Counted from the first letter of the stretch, positions 16,584 to 25,369 are shown. The stretch is 64,000 bases of DNA from Umezawaea tangerina (GCF_003002815.1 NZ_PVTF01000006.1:372001-436000), one strand, 5' to 3'. Made by a program: numbers and translations. The notes: generated by a model from the sequence alone, not told the origin.

Positions 16584-17953
16584 CCCACGACGAGCAGCAG
16601 GCACAGCCAGGCGAACCAGTCGCCCCACCGGGCGTAGACCGTGCCGCCCTCCGGCATCGGCAGGGTGCCGGAGACCGCGACGAACGGCGTGGCCGACCCG
16701 GTCGCCGCCTGCGCGACCACCCTGCCGGTCGGGTCGCTGAGCGTCAGGTAGCCCAGGTGCGCCGCGCGGGCGACCGAGAAGCCGCTTTCCACGCCGCGCA
16801 GCACCTGCACGCGGCTCTGCGACCAGGCGTCGACGGTGAAGTCCAGCGCCGGGACCACCAGCAGCCCCGCGTTCGCCCGGCCGTAGGCGCGGCCGAACTC
16901 CGGGTGGCCGAGGTCGGCGCAGACCGCGATCCCGATCCGGCCCGGTGCGAACGCGAGGTCGGTGCCCGCGGTGAACGCGTCCTCCAAGCCGGGCACCAGG
17001 TGGTTCTTGGTGTAGACGACCGGTTCGTCCCCCTGTCCCGACAGGTACAAGGCGACGTTGCGGAGAGCGCCCGCCGACCGGAGCTTCACGCCGACGACCA
17101 GGTCGACGCCCCTGGCGCGGGCCGCCGCGGACAAGGGGTCGAGCAGGGTCGGCAGGGTCGTGTCGTCGGCCTGGAAACCCTTCTCCGGCAACACGACCAC
17201 CCTCGTCCCGTCGTCCGGCGCCGTGGTGAGCCAGCCGACGTACGCGGCCACGAGGTCCCGACCGGCCGGGGTGTCCATCCGCACCTCGTCCTGGTCGGTG
17301 CGGGCGGACAGCAGGGTGATCCGGGGCGAGGTCACACCGTCCACTGTGGCCAGTCGGACGAAGCCGTACCCGAGCGCGAGGCCCAGCACCAGGACTCCGC
17401 CCAGCGCCGCCCCGCTCCGGCCGGTGGTCACCACGACCGCGACGACCGCGGGCACCAGCGCGACGAGGAAGCTGACGCCCCACCCGCCGGTGAGGGACGC
17501 GACCTGGAGCACCGGGAGCAGGTCGGACTGGGTCGGCGCCAGGCTCCAGTTCGCACCGGCGGGCGTGGCCAAGCCGACCACGTACTCGGCGCCCGCGACG
17601 GCGGCCGGGAACAGCGCCGCGGCCACCGGTCCGTGCCCGCGCAGCAGTGCCGCGCGGAACAGCAGCACGGCCCCGGTGAGCAGCGACGGGAACAGCACCA
17701 GGGTCAGCAGCACCAGCGGCGGCGGCAGTCCGAGGTCGAACGCGTAGTAGTGCCACACGTTCGCCCCGCCGAGCAGGTGGGCGACGAACGCCGCCGCGGC
17801 GGCCGTCCGCACCGACACCGCCGGTGCCAGCAGCAGGATCGGCAGCGGTGCCAACCAGGTCAGCCACGGGATCGGGCGCAGGCCGGTGCCGAAGTACTGG
17901 AGGACCGCCGTCCCGACGACGGCCAGCACCACCCGGCTACGCGCGGACACCAT
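16514..17953 (-). CDS. Apolipoprotein N-acyltransferase-like membrane protein
   Basis: 479 aa. Multiple membrane helices occupy residues 1-200, followed by a nitrilase-type domain (about 220-430) and a last helix near the C-terminus, which is the Lnt arrangement. Candidate triad: Glu in VVVLPEKGF, Lys in VVYTKNHLVPG, Cys in GIAVCADLGHPEFGR. Lnt adds the third acyl chain to lipoproteins in the membrane, and actinomycetes often have several divergent copies. The start (17953) lies inside the 3' end of the upstream TetR gene (17-nt overlap), so the two are co-transcribed. The context therefore suggests a regulated paralogue rather than the housekeeping enzyme. Confidence 0.8.
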   Translation of the reverse strand: MVSARSRVVLAVVGTAVLQYFGTGLRPIPWLTWLAPLPILLLAPAVSVRTAAAAAFVAHLLGGANVWHYYAFDLGLPPPLVLLTLVLFPSLLTGAVLLFRAALLRGHGPVAAALFPAAVAGAEYVVGLATPAGANWSLAPTQSDLLPVLQVASLTGGWGVSFLVALVPAVVAVVVTTGRSGAALGGVLVLGLALGYGFVRLATVDGVTSPRITLLSARTDQDEVRMDTPAGRDLVAAYVGWLTTAPDDGTRVVVLPEKGFQADDTTLPTLLDPLSAAARARGVDLVVGVKLRSAGALRNVALYLSGQGDEPVVYTKNHLVPGLEDAFTAGTDLAFAPGRIGIAVCADLGHPEFGRAYGRANAGLLVVPALDFTVDAWSQSRVQVLRGVESGFSVARAAHLGYLTLSDPTGRVVAQAATGSATPFVAVSGTLPMPEGGTVYARWGDWFAWLCLLLVVGYPTWWRSRSGRRSAISTSGSRS

Positions 17954-18509
17954 CGAGGACCCTCCCCAGCGCGGTCCGGCACAGCGCCCGGAAGTCGTCG
18001 TCCGGCACCGCGAGCCGCCCGCCCGCCCGGAGCTGCACGAGGCCGTGCAGGGTCGCCGAGACGACCAGGGCCAGCTCCCACACGTCGTCCTGCCGCAGCA
18101 CACCGGTCCGCATGCCCTCCGTCAACGCGTCCGCCAGGACGCCCAACGTCGGTGACGCGCTCGCCTCCTCCGGGAACCGCCGGGCCCCGGCGCGCGGTTC
18201 GGTGAACAGGAACGCGTAGAGGTGCGGCTGCTCGAGGGCGAAGTCCAGGTAGGCGTCGAGCGCCTCGTCCAGCCGGGCCTGGTAGTCGGTCGACCAGTCG
18301 CGTTCGCCCCACCGCGCGGCCAGTGCGGCGAAGCTCGTGTCCGCCACCGAGTCCAGCAGGCTCTCGCGGTTCGGGAAGTGCCGGTAGATGGCCATCGCGG
18401 TCAGCCCCGCGGCCGTCGCGACCCGCCGCATCGTGACCGCGGCCGACCCCTCGGACACCAGCAGGTCGTGCGCGATGGCAGCGATGCGATCGCCCGTCGA
18501 AGAAGACAT
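17937..18509 (-). CDS. TetR-family transcriptional repressor
   Basis: 190 aa from ATG 18509; a GTG at 18524 in frame would place the start inside the operator. HTH at residues 10-55: AIAHDLLVSEGSAAVTMRRVATAAGLTAMAIYRHFPNRESLLDSVAD. The C-terminal ligand domain resembles the WHG/TetR_C_33 type (LDAYLDFALEQPHLYAFLF). It is first in a two-gene unit with the Lnt-like gene, and its start codon lies in a near-perfect palindrome, so autorepression is very likely. Confidence 0.93.
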   Translation of the reverse strand: MSSSTGDRIAAIAHDLLVSEGSAAVTMRRVATAAGLTAMAIYRHFPNRESLLDSVADTSFAALAARWGERDWSTDYQARLDEALDAYLDFALEQPHLYAFLFTEPRAGARRFPEEASASPTLGVLADALTEGMRTGVLRQDDVWELALVVSATLHGLVQLRAGGRLAVPDDDFRALCRTALGRVLDGVRA

Positions 18510-18546
18510 GTATACACCGTACACGTCAATGCTTACGGCGTATACA
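18509..18546. promoter_or_regulatory. TetR operator: near-perfect 13-bp inverted repeat
   Basis: TGTATACACCGTA and TACGGCGTATACA (one mismatch) flank a 12-bp spacer. The left arm begins at the last base of the TetR start codon. The spacing and AT-rich GTATAC cores are typical of TetR autoregulatory sites. The site also abuts the stop of the next upstream gene (18552). Confidence 0.8.
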
Positions 18547-18551
18547 TCCGG

Positions 18552-19628
18552 CTACGGAGCCAGTAGCGACTCCCGGTGTTCCCAGGCCAGCGCCAGCAGC
18601 GCCGCGCCCGCCGCCTGGGTCGGTTCGTCGTGCGCGAACCGGTGCACCCGCGCCGCGGTGAACGGGAGCGCCTCCAGCACGCGACCCTCGTCGTTGTGCG
18701 CGACCAACCCGGTGAACAGCTCGTCGAACAGCGGCGCGTCGAACACGGCGACGGTGAGCATGTCGGTGGCGAACGTGAGCGGATCGACGCCCATGCCCAG
18801 GTACGACACCCGCACGCCGTCCCCGAGCGCGGCGGTCAGCCGGGCCGCGAACGGCCAGGCCCCGTAGTCGATCGGCGCGCGGTCGGCGCCGTGGTCCTCG
18901 GACTCGCCCAGCAGCTCCTCGGCGAGCTCGCGGACGGTGTTGCGCCACAGGGAGAAGTCGTTCGCGGTGTTCCACGGCTCGTCGCCCGCCGCCTGGAACA
19001 CGCCCACGGGCAGCACCTGGTAGAGGCCGCCCGCGTGACCGACCTTGGCCGGGTCGCGCCAGTGCAGGAAGAAGGTCGCGGCACCGGTCGAGCGGTCGAG
19101 GCGCAGCGTGAGCGTGCTGATGGCGAGGTTGACCGGACGGCGGGTGGGGTCGCACGGGTCGCCCACCGCGGCGCGGAGCGGGTGGCCGTCGGCCAGGCCC
19201 AGGTCGTGGGCGGCGTACTCGTGGGCACAGGCCTCGCCGACGTCGATGCCGTCGAAGTAGTGGCCCGGTCCGAAGTCGAGCCGGGACTCGGCGAGGTCGA
19301 CGGCCAGCAGGCGGTAGGTGGAGCGGTTGGCGAACACGGAGGGTGACGCGTGGGCGGCCATGGCGGCCGAGTAGGTGGAAGCGCCCGGTGGCAGGACCGG
19401 GCCTGCGGTGCCGTCGACGCCGTCGAACGGGGCGTCGGGGCACCACCGGAGGTGGAGGTCGGTCAGCGGCACGGGCCGCGCCGGGAGCCAGGCCGGGTCC
19501 GCCAGCAGCGGCGTCGCGGCCACCTTGGTGATCTCCGGGTAGGCCTCGGCGGCCCGCACGGCGAGGGCGTGGCGGTGCGCGGTGAGGTGGGCGCGCGCCT
19601 GGAGCCACTGTTCCGTTCGTGTGGTCAT
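18552..19628 (-). CDS. NUDIX-like hypothetical protein
   Basis: 358 aa from ATG 19628 (MTTRTEQWLQARAHLTAHR). Residues about 210-320 contain WRNTVRELAEELLGESED, which matches the core RE-x2-EE-x-G/L of the NUDIX helix, within a beta-rich region (GGLYQVLPVGVFQAAGDEPW, VSYLGMGVDPLTFATDMLTV). In other actinomycetes similar domains follow an XRE HTH, but none is present here. Function unknown; nucleotide hydrolysis or ligand binding is possible. Confidence 0.75.
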   Translation of the reverse strand: MTTRTEQWLQARAHLTAHRHALAVRAAEAYPEITKVAATPLLADPAWLPARPVPLTDLHLRWCPDAPFDGVDGTAGPVLPPGASTYSAAMAAHASPSVFANRSTYRLLAVDLAESRLDFGPGHYFDGIDVGEACAHEYAAHDLGLADGHPLRAAVGDPCDPTRRPVNLAISTLTLRLDRSTGAATFFLHWRDPAKVGHAGGLYQVLPVGVFQAAGDEPWNTANDFSLWRNTVRELAEELLGESEDHGADRAPIDYGAWPFAARLTAALGDGVRVSYLGMGVDPLTFATDMLTVAVFDAPLFDELFTGLVAHNDEGRVLEALPFTAARVHRFAHDEPTQAAGAALLALAWEHRESLLAP

Positions 19629-19763
19629 GGTGAAGCGGAAGGTACCCCCTGAAATCGTTTTGCGGTGTTGCATTTCCGACCGATCGCCGCACGTCAAGCC
19701 CCTGCACCGCACGCGGAGGGTGACATCGCGCCACCCGGTCAGGGCATGCGTCGAAAGGGGCGT

Positions 19764-20126
19764 GTGACTACCCTGGGGTTCGTGCAGAGTGCGACAGAAG
19801 GGAATTTTTCCGTCCGAGTGCGGCGGGTTGCCGGAGCCACGGTCGTGACGGTCGTGGGCGAGGTGGACCTCGACACCGCACCTGAGTTGGAGTTCCGCCT
19901 CATGGACGCGGCGGGTGGTTCGGAGCCGCTCGTGGTCGATCTGACCGGGGTGACTTTCTTCGCGTCGGCGGGGCTCGCCTGCCTGCTCACCGCCAGGGGG
20001 CGGGGTGGTAGACCGCACCTGGTCCCGTCACCCGCTGTGGCCAAGGTGCTGACGCTGTCGGACCTCGAGGACTTCATGCCCCGCAGCGAGTCGCTGGAAG
20101 ACGCGTTGGACCGCGTCGCGAGCTAG
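19764..20126 (+). CDS. STAS-domain anti-sigma factor antagonist
   Basis: 120 aa from GTG 19764, which follows GAAAGGGG closely; ATG 19746 and GTG 19782 are alternatives. The single STAS domain reads FSVRVRRVAGATVVTVVGEVDLDTAPEL, then PLVVDLTGVTFFASAGLACLL, with the phosphorylatable Ser of the SpoIIAA/RsbV family in FFASAG. It would bind an anti-sigma kinase in partner-switching. No kinase or sigma gene is adjacent, so its partner is elsewhere. Confidence 0.88.
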   Translation: MTTLGFVQSATEGNFSVRVRRVAGATVVTVVGEVDLDTAPELEFRLMDAAGGSEPLVVDLTGVTFFASAGLACLLTARGRGGRPHLVPSPAVAKVLTLSDLEDFMPRSESLEDALDRVAS

Positions 20127-20141
20127 CGGGCACCGGCGAGG

Positions 20142-21311
20142 TCACACCGCGGGTAGCGCCGCGACCAGATCCTCCCACAGGTCCTCGACGTCCTCGATGC
20201 CGACGGACAGCCTCACCGTGCCCTCTCCGATCCCCGCCGCCAGCAGGCCCTCCGCGTCGAGCTGGCGGTGGGTCGAGCTGGCCGGGTGCACCACCGTGGT
20301 CTCGACTCCGCCCAACGAGGCGGCCAGCTTCACCAGCCGCACGCCCTTGGTGAACGCGTGCCCGGCCGACCGACCGCCGAGGAGGTCGAACGCGAGCACC
20401 CCGCCGAAGTCCGACAGGTGTCCGCGCGCGATCTCGCGGTCGGGGTGGTCGGCGTGCCCCGGCCAGCGCACCGACCCGACGGCCGGGTGCGCGGCGAGCC
20501 GTCCGGCGAGCTCGGCCGCGTTGGCGCAGTGCCGGCGCATCCGCAGCGCCAGGGTCTGGATGCCGCGGATCGTGAGCCAGGCGGCGAACGGGTCGGGCGC
20601 GGCGCCGAGCTCCATGGCGTGGTGCCACACCTGGCGGTAGCGGGCGTCGTCGGCGAACACGAGCACACCACCGGTCACGTCGGAGTGCCCGCCGAGGTAC
20701 TTGGTGGCCGAGTGCAGCACGACGTCCGCGCCGTACTCGATCGGCCTGCACAGCATCGGGGTGGCGAAGGTGTTGTCCACCACCGTGAGCAGCCCGGCCT
20801 CGCGGCCGGCGGCGAGGAACGCGGGCAGGTCCACGACCCTGGTCACCGGGTTCGCGATGGTCTCCAGGTAGAGCATCCGGGTCGTCGGCCGGACCGCCGC
20901 GGCGACCTCGGCCGGGTCGTCGCCCGCGACGTAGGTGACGTCGACGCCGAACCTGGCCGCGAGGTCGTTCAGCATCGCGAACGTGCCGCCGTACAGGCAG
21001 TTCTGCGCGATCACGTGGTCGCCCGAGCGCAGCGTCGACAGCAGCACCGCGCTGATCGCGCCCATGCCGGACGCGGTGCACACCGCCGCGACCCCGCCTT
21101 CGAGCCGGGACATCTGCTCCTCCAGCGCCCGGATCGTCGGGTTGCCGTAGCGGGTGTAGACGAACCCGCTGTCCGGCGACTCCAACGCCTCCGCGAGCGC
21201 GTCGGGGTCGTCGAAGGCGAAGTTCGAGGTCTGGAAGATCGGGACGCTGACCGGGCGGGAGTTCGGCGGCGTGGACGCGGTGACGTGGACGGCACGGGTG
21301 GAGGGGCGCAT
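20142..21311 (-). CDS. Cys/Met metabolism PLP enzyme (cystathionine gamma-synthase / methionine gamma-lyase type)
   Basis: 389 aa from ATG 21311 after GGAGG. Fold-type I trans-sulfuration family: VYTRYGNPTIRALEEQMSRLEGG, CTASGMGAISAVLLSTLRSGDHVI, VVDNTFATPM, and the PLP lysine in LHSATKYLGGHSDVTGG (about residue 204). C-terminal SVGIEDVEDLWEDL is typical. The reaction (C-S bond synthesis or lysis) cannot be fixed from sequence. It is divergent from a MocR regulator 61 bp away, which probably controls it. Confidence 0.92.
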   Translation of the reverse strand: MRPSTRAVHVTASTPPNSRPVSVPIFQTSNFAFDDPDALAEALESPDSGFVYTRYGNPTIRALEEQMSRLEGGVAAVCTASGMGAISAVLLSTLRSGDHVIAQNCLYGGTFAMLNDLAARFGVDVTYVAGDDPAEVAAAVRPTTRMLYLETIANPVTRVVDLPAFLAAGREAGLLTVVDNTFATPMLCRPIEYGADVVLHSATKYLGGHSDVTGGVLVFADDARYRQVWHHAMELGAAPDPFAAWLTIRGIQTLALRMRRHCANAAELAGRLAAHPAVGSVRWPGHADHPDREIARGHLSDFGGVLAFDLLGGRSAGHAFTKGVRLVKLAASLGGVETTVVHPASSTHRQLDAEGLLAAGIGEGTVRLSVGIEDVEDLWEDLVAALPAV

Positions 21312-21349
21312 GTCCCCAGCCTCCGGGGCGGACCGCGGGCCGGACAGCG

Positions 21350-21368
21350 CCAATTCCGGCTAAATTGG
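21350..21368. promoter_or_regulatory. Inverted repeat in the PLP enzyme / MocR divergent promoter
   Basis: CCAATT-CCGGCTA-AATTGG, a perfect 6-bp dyad, lies in the 61-bp intergenic region and ends 4 nt before the MocR start. This is a candidate MocR binding site. Confidence 0.5.
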
Positions 21369-21372
21369 TTTG

Positions 21373-22824
21373 ATGACGGAGCCAATCCCGTGGCCGGTCG
21401 ACCGGCTGGTCGCGCAGCTCGGCCGCTGGTCGGTCAGCCGGGGACCGCTGTACCTGCTGCTCGCCGAACGCCTGCGCCAGCTCATCGACTCCGGCCAGCT
21501 CCCGCCGAGGGCCGCGCTGCCGCCGGACCGGGTGCTCGCGGAGCGCCTGGCGGTCGGCCGCACGACCGTCGTCGCCGCCTACGACCGGCTCCGCCAGGAG
21601 CACAAGCTCGAGCGGCACCAGGGCCGCGGCACGTGGGTGGCGCCCGCGGTGCTGTCCGGGACGCGGCCGGGCGCGGTGCCGTTGGCGAACCCGATGTTCG
21701 TCAACTACCTCGAACCGGTCGAGGGCGTGATCGCGTTGGCGTGCACGGCGCCGCACGGTCCGCCGCCGGAGCTGGCGCGGGCCTACCGGAGGGCGGTCGA
21801 CCGGCTGCCGGGACCGGACAGCGGCGACATCGGCTACCACCCGACCGGGCACCCGGAACTGCGCTCCGCGCTGGCCGGGCACTACACCCGGCGCGGTGTC
21901 CCGACCACGCCGGAGCAGATCCTGGTGACCACCGGCGGCCAGCAGGCGCTGGCGCTGCTCACCCGGCTGTTCGTCGGGCCGGGTGACACCGTCCTGGTGC
22001 AGGGTCCGACCTACCCCGGCGCGCTGGAGCTGTTCCGCGACGCCGCCGCCGTACTGGAACCGGTGCCCGGAGACGACGTGGCCGCGTGGACGGCCGCGTT
22101 CGCCACCCGGCCCCGGCTGGCCTACCTGAACCCGACCAACCACAACCCGACCGGCCGGACGACGTCCGCGCTCACCCGGCGGCGGCTGGTGGAAGTCGCC
22201 GCCGCGCAAGGGGTTCCGCTGATCGACGACGAGGTGCTGGCGGGGCTGTCGTTCGACGGCGGGCAGCCGCCGGGGCTGGCCGCGTACGGTCCGGCGATCA
22301 CCGTCGGCTCGTTCACCAAGGTGGTGTGGGGAGGTCTGCGCACCGGCTGGGTGCGCGCGACCGAGGGCGACATCGCGCAGCTGGCGCGGCTCAAGGCGAT
22401 CCACGACCTCGGCAGCGCCGCTCTGGAACAGCTCGCCGCCGTGGAGCTGCTGCCGGAGCTCGACGAGGTGTCGCGGCGGCGGGGCGCGGAGCTGCGGCGG
22501 CGCCACGACCACCTGTGCGCGGAGCTGGCGGAGTCGTTGCCCCAGTGGGACTTCCGACCCGCCGACGGCGGCCAGTGCCTGTGGGTGCGGCTGCCGCGGG
22601 GTGACGCGTCGGGGTTCGCCCAGGTGGCGTTGCGCTATGGCGTGGCGGTGCTGCCCGGCACGGCGCTGGACGCGGCGGGCGGGAGCACCGACCGGCTGCG
22701 GATCCCGTTTACCGCGCCACCGGAGGAGATCGGCGAGGCGGTCCGGCGGATGGCCCGCGCGTGGGAGGCCTACCAGCGCGTCGGCGGCCCCGCGCCCGCC
22801 TCGGTGCACGCGATCGTCGTGTAG
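21373..22824 (+). CDS. MocR-type regulator (GntR HTH plus aminotransferase domain)
   Basis: 483 aa. GntR winged helix at residues 20-90 (GPLYLLLAERLRQLIDSGQLPPRAALPPDRVLAERLAVGRTTVVAAYDRL), followed by a fold-type I aminotransferase-like domain (about 120-480) with PLP lysine in VGSFTKVVWGGLRTGWVR and YLNPTNHNPTGRTTS. MocR proteins use PLP as a sensor cofactor. With the divergent PLP enzyme gene, a target in sulfur amino acid metabolism is likely. Confidence 0.93.
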   Translation: MTEPIPWPVDRLVAQLGRWSVSRGPLYLLLAERLRQLIDSGQLPPRAALPPDRVLAERLAVGRTTVVAAYDRLRQEHKLERHQGRGTWVAPAVLSGTRPGAVPLANPMFVNYLEPVEGVIALACTAPHGPPPELARAYRRAVDRLPGPDSGDIGYHPTGHPELRSALAGHYTRRGVPTTPEQILVTTGGQQALALLTRLFVGPGDTVLVQGPTYPGALELFRDAAAVLEPVPGDDVAAWTAAFATRPRLAYLNPTNHNPTGRTTSALTRRRLVEVAAAQGVPLIDDEVLAGLSFDGGQPPGLAAYGPAITVGSFTKVVWGGLRTGWVRATEGDIAQLARLKAIHDLGSAALEQLAAVELLPELDEVSRRRGAELRRRHDHLCAELAESLPQWDFRPADGGQCLWVRLPRGDASGFAQVALRYGVAVLPGTALDAAGGSTDRLRIPFTAPPEEIGEAVRRMARAWEAYQRVGGPAPASVHAIVV

Positions 22825-22836
22825 CCGGTTAACCGG
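22825..22836. other. 12-bp perfect palindrome after the MocR gene
   Basis: CCGGTTAACCGG begins just after the MocR stop. It is too short for a convincing terminator and might be a protein-binding site. Confidence 0.3.
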
Positions 22837-22859
22837 TCGGCCCGCGTGCTGCGGCCTGG

Positions 22860-23000
22860 TAGCGTTTCCCTTGCCCAGCAGCAGACCGAGGAGGTGGGAC
22901 CCGATGACCGCTGGTTCAGGTCGGGTGCTCCCGCCGCACGGCCGCACGGGTCGGTAACAGCGGGAGAGCGCCCATCGGCATCCCCGGAAGGCGAACCCCC
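22860..23000 (+). promoter_or_regulatory. Structured leader of the PrmC-like gene, with a possible 17-codon upstream reading frame
   Basis: The GAGGAGG at about 22889 is a strong ribosome site serving not the methyltransferase but an ATG at 22904, which reads MTAGSGRVLPPHGRTGR and stops at 22957. Around it are pairable arms: GACCCGA/TCGGGT and CTCCCGC/GCGGGAG, the latter bridging the end of the small frame. GGAAGG at 22987 then serves the gene at 23001. This could be a leader peptide or attenuator, or a cis-regulatory RNA. It fits no riboswitch consensus that I know with confidence. Confidence 0.4.
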
Positions 23001-23771
23001 ATGGCACTCCCCCATTCCCGGATCGTCGCGGTGCTGCGCGCCGCGGGCTGCGTCTTCGCCGAGGACGAGGCCCGGCTGCTCGTCGAGGCGGCCACGACAC
23101 CCGCCGAGCTCGCCGCGATGGTCGACCGCCGCGTCGGCGGACTCCCGCTGGAGCACGTGCTCGGCTGGGCCGAGTTCTGCGGCCTGCGCGTGGCCGTCGA
23201 CCCCGGCGTCTTCGTCCCCCGTCAGCGCACCGAACTCCTGGTCCGCCAAGCCGCCTCGCTGGCGCCGTCGGGTGCCGTCGTGGTCGACCTGTGCTGCGGC
23301 TCCGGTGCCGTCGGCGCGGTGCTGGCGCGGCTGGTCGACGACATCGACCTGCACGCCGCCGACGTCGACCCGGCCGCGGTGGCGTGCGCGCGCCGCAACA
23401 TCGCCGCCGACCGCGTGCACGAGGGTGACCTGTACGCCGCGCTGCCCGCGGGTCTGCGCGGCCGGGTCGACCTCCTGGTGTGCAACGCGCCGTACGTGCC
23501 CACCGCCGCGATCGGCACGATGCCGCCGGAGGCCCGCGAGCACGAGCCGCTGGTGGCGCTCGACGGAGGGCCCGACGGCACGGACGTCCACCGGCGCGTG
23601 GCCGCCGACGCCGCGCTCTGGCTCGCCCCCGGTGGTCATCTGCTGGTCGAGGCGGGCAAGCGCCAGGCCCCGGTCACCGCCGCCGCCTTCGCCCGTTCCG
23701 GACTTGTCCCGTGCGTCGTCACATCCGACGAATTGGACGCAACGGTCGTGATCGGCAGCAAGTCGGTGTGA
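23001..23771 (+). CDS. PrmC/HemK-like methyltransferase
   Basis: 256 aa. Helical N-terminal domain (residues 1-70; LPLEHVLGWAEFCGLRVAVDPGVFVPRQRTELLV is the PrmC hallmark), then the SAM motif VVVDLCCGSGAVGAVLARL (about 92-110), DVDPAAVACARRN and CNAPYVPTAAIGTMPPEAREHEP. The catalytic NPPY signature of glutamine N5-methyltransferases reads NAPY here. True PrmC methylates release factors; this copy is not next to prfA, so it is probably a paralogue with another target. It is preceded by an unusual leader. Confidence 0.85.
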   Translation: MALPHSRIVAVLRAAGCVFAEDEARLLVEAATTPAELAAMVDRRVGGLPLEHVLGWAEFCGLRVAVDPGVFVPRQRTELLVRQAASLAPSGAVVVDLCCGSGAVGAVLARLVDDIDLHAADVDPAAVACARRNIAADRVHEGDLYAALPAGLRGRVDLLVCNAPYVPTAAIGTMPPEAREHEPLVALDGGPDGTDVHRRVAADAALWLAPGGHLLVEAGKRQAPVTAAAFARSGLVPCVVTSDELDATVVIGSKSV

Positions 23772-23893
23772 TCGATTCCACGCAGTGGGAGAAATGATGA
23801 TCCGCCATTCGACTCCCACTTCTGCACAACAGCATGCACGGTGAAGATGCACGTGCATCCGCACGACTTCAGAATGCCCCAGGAAACCATTCT

Positions 23894-23942
23894 GACCTGC
23901 GCTTATACCCACTATTCCTATCAGCGCAGGTCGACGGCACCA
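23894..23942. other. Perfect 10-bp stem with AT-rich 29-nt loop
   Basis: GACCTGCGCT and AGCGCAGGTC flank an unusually AT-rich loop (TATACCCACTATTCCTATC). It sits in the 271-bp gap between the methyltransferase and the small membrane protein. A second inverted repeat (AGTGGGAG...CTCCCACT, about 23784-23819) lies just after the methyltransferase stop and may be its terminator. I see no convincing gene in 23772-24042. Confidence 0.5.
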
Positions 23943-24042
23943 ACCGCCATTCAGCCCGTTCGTCCCCGACCGGCAACCGTTCGGCGATAGCAGGAGCTCC
24001 CCCGATGGCTTTCCCGCGCGCAGGTGCGGCACCATTGACGTC

Positions 24043-24402
24043 ATGATCGAGCGGGCGACGACTCCGAGCGAACAATCCACTGCCGGATTACCGGACCAGC
24101 GGCCGGTGCGGAGATCCATCAACCTGCACGAACACGCCCCGACCACGACCAGGTCGGTCGCCGTGCTGCCCCCTCGGTCCACCCCGGAGTCCGTCGCGGC
24201 CACCCCGGAACCCCAGTTCACCCACGTCTCGCCGAAGGCGGTCCTCGCGAGCATCGGCATCGGCGACCGGGCCGCCCTGCTGCTCCTCCTCGCCTTCGCC
24301 GCGCTGTCCTCGATCATCGTCACGGCCTTCGGCGCGGCTGGCGTGGTCATGCTCGTCGGCATGTGCGTCGCCCTGCGCCTGATGTTCGTCGACCGGAGCT
24401 GA
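24043..24402 (+). CDS. Small two-helix membrane protein, unknown function
   Basis: 119 aa from ATG 24043. Residues 1-65 are polar and Pro/Thr-rich ([16 protein letters not shown]). Two adjacent hydrophobic segments follow ([20 protein letters not shown] and [19 protein letters not shown], about 75-115). Strong G/C third positions support coding. I do not recognise the family. It ends 25 nt before the ECF sigma gene. Confidence 0.6.
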   Translation: MIERATTPSEQSTAGLPDQRPVRRSINLHEHAPTTTRSVAVLPPRSTPESVAATPEPQFTHVSPKAVLASIGIGDRAALLLLLAFAALSSIIVTAFGAAGVVMLVGMCVALRLMFVDRS

Positions 24403-24427
24403 CCACCGAGTCCTAGGGTGGTCGTCC

Positions 24428-25369
24428 ATGGCCGACGACCCCCGACCGCCGGACGCCGCGCGGGCCGGTGACCAGGCCGCCTTCGGGCCGCTGGTGGAAC
24501 CGTTCCGCGGTGAGCTGCTGGCGCACTGCTACCGGATGCTCGGCTCCGTGCACGACGCCGAGGACGCGGTGCAGGAGACGCTGGTGCGGGCGTGGAAGGC
24601 GCTGGACCGGTTCGACGGGCGGTCGGTGCGCGCGTGGCTGTACAAGATCGCGACCAACCGGTGCCTGACGGCGCTCGAACGCCGTGCGCGGCGCGAGCTG
24701 CCCGCGGACCTCGGACCCGGTGCGGAGCCGGTGTGGTTGGAGCCGTTCCCGGACCGGGTGCTGGGGCCGGAGGCCGGGTACCTGGCCCGCGAGGGTGTCG
24801 AGCTGGCGTTCGTGGCGGCGTTGCAGCACCTGTCCGCGCACCAGCGGGCGGTGCTGGTGCTGCGCGAAGTGCTGGAGTTCCCGGCACGGGAGGTCGCCGA
24901 GCTGCTGGACACGACGGTCGCGGCGGTCAACAGCGGGCTGCAACGGGCGCGCAAGGCCGTCGCCAGCAGGTTGCCGGACCGGACCCAGCAGGCGACGCTG
25001 GCGGCCCTGCCGGACGTGCGGCGGATCGCGGACCGGTACGCGGCGGCGTGGGAGAGCGGTGACGTCGACGCGATCGTGGCCATGCTCGCCGACGACGCCA
25101 GGTACTCCATGCCCCCGCTGCCGGAGTGGTACCTCGGGCGCGAGGCCATCCGGGCGTTCCTGGTGGCGAGGCCGATGGACCTGAGGTGGCGGTTCCTGCC
25201 CGCGCACGCGAACGGGCAGCTGGCGTTCGGCACGTACCTGTGGTCGGACGGTCGGTACGTCCCCGGCGGTCTCGACGTGCTCGCGCTGCGCGGCGACCGG
25301 GTCGTCGAGGTGGTCTCGTTCCTGACCCAGGACCTCACCCGGTTCGGGTTGCCCGCCGAACTGCGATGA
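24428..25369 (+). CDS. ECF sigma factor with C-terminal SnoaL-like domain (SigG/SigJ type)
   Basis: 313 aa. Sigma region 2 is at about residues 15-80 ([59 protein letters not shown]). Region 4 is at about 130-180 ([47 protein letters not shown]). Residues about 200-313 form a SnoaL-like tail ([46 protein letters not shown]). These sigma factors lack a classical adjacent anti-sigma factor, and the tail is thought to modulate activity. An SDR gene follows 49 nt later, probably in the same unit. Confidence 0.93.
   Translation: MADDPRPPDAARAGDQAAFGPLVEPFRGELLAHCYRMLGSVHDAEDAVQETLVRAWKALDRFDGRSVRAWLYKIATNRCLTALERRARRELPADLGPGAEPVWLEPFPDRVLGPEAGYLAREGVELAFVAALQHLSAHQRAVLVLREVLEFPAREVAELLDTTVAAVNSGLQRARKAVASRLPDRTQQATLAALPDVRRIADRYAAAWESGDVDAIVAMLADDARYSMPPLPEWYLGREAIRAFLVARPMDLRWRFLPAHANGQLAFGTYLWSDGRYVPGGLDVLALRGDRVVEVVSFLTQDLTRFGLPAELR

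Noticed and set aside
22958-23000. Glycine riboswitch resemblance (GCGGGAGAG ... GGAAGGCGAA)
   Set aside because: Only short words agree; GGAAGG is explained as the ribosome site, and the required pairings are not convincing.
23834-24046. 70-codon + frame (MHGEDARASARLQ)
   Set aside because: No ribosome site, poor third-position G/C, overlaps the hairpin structure.
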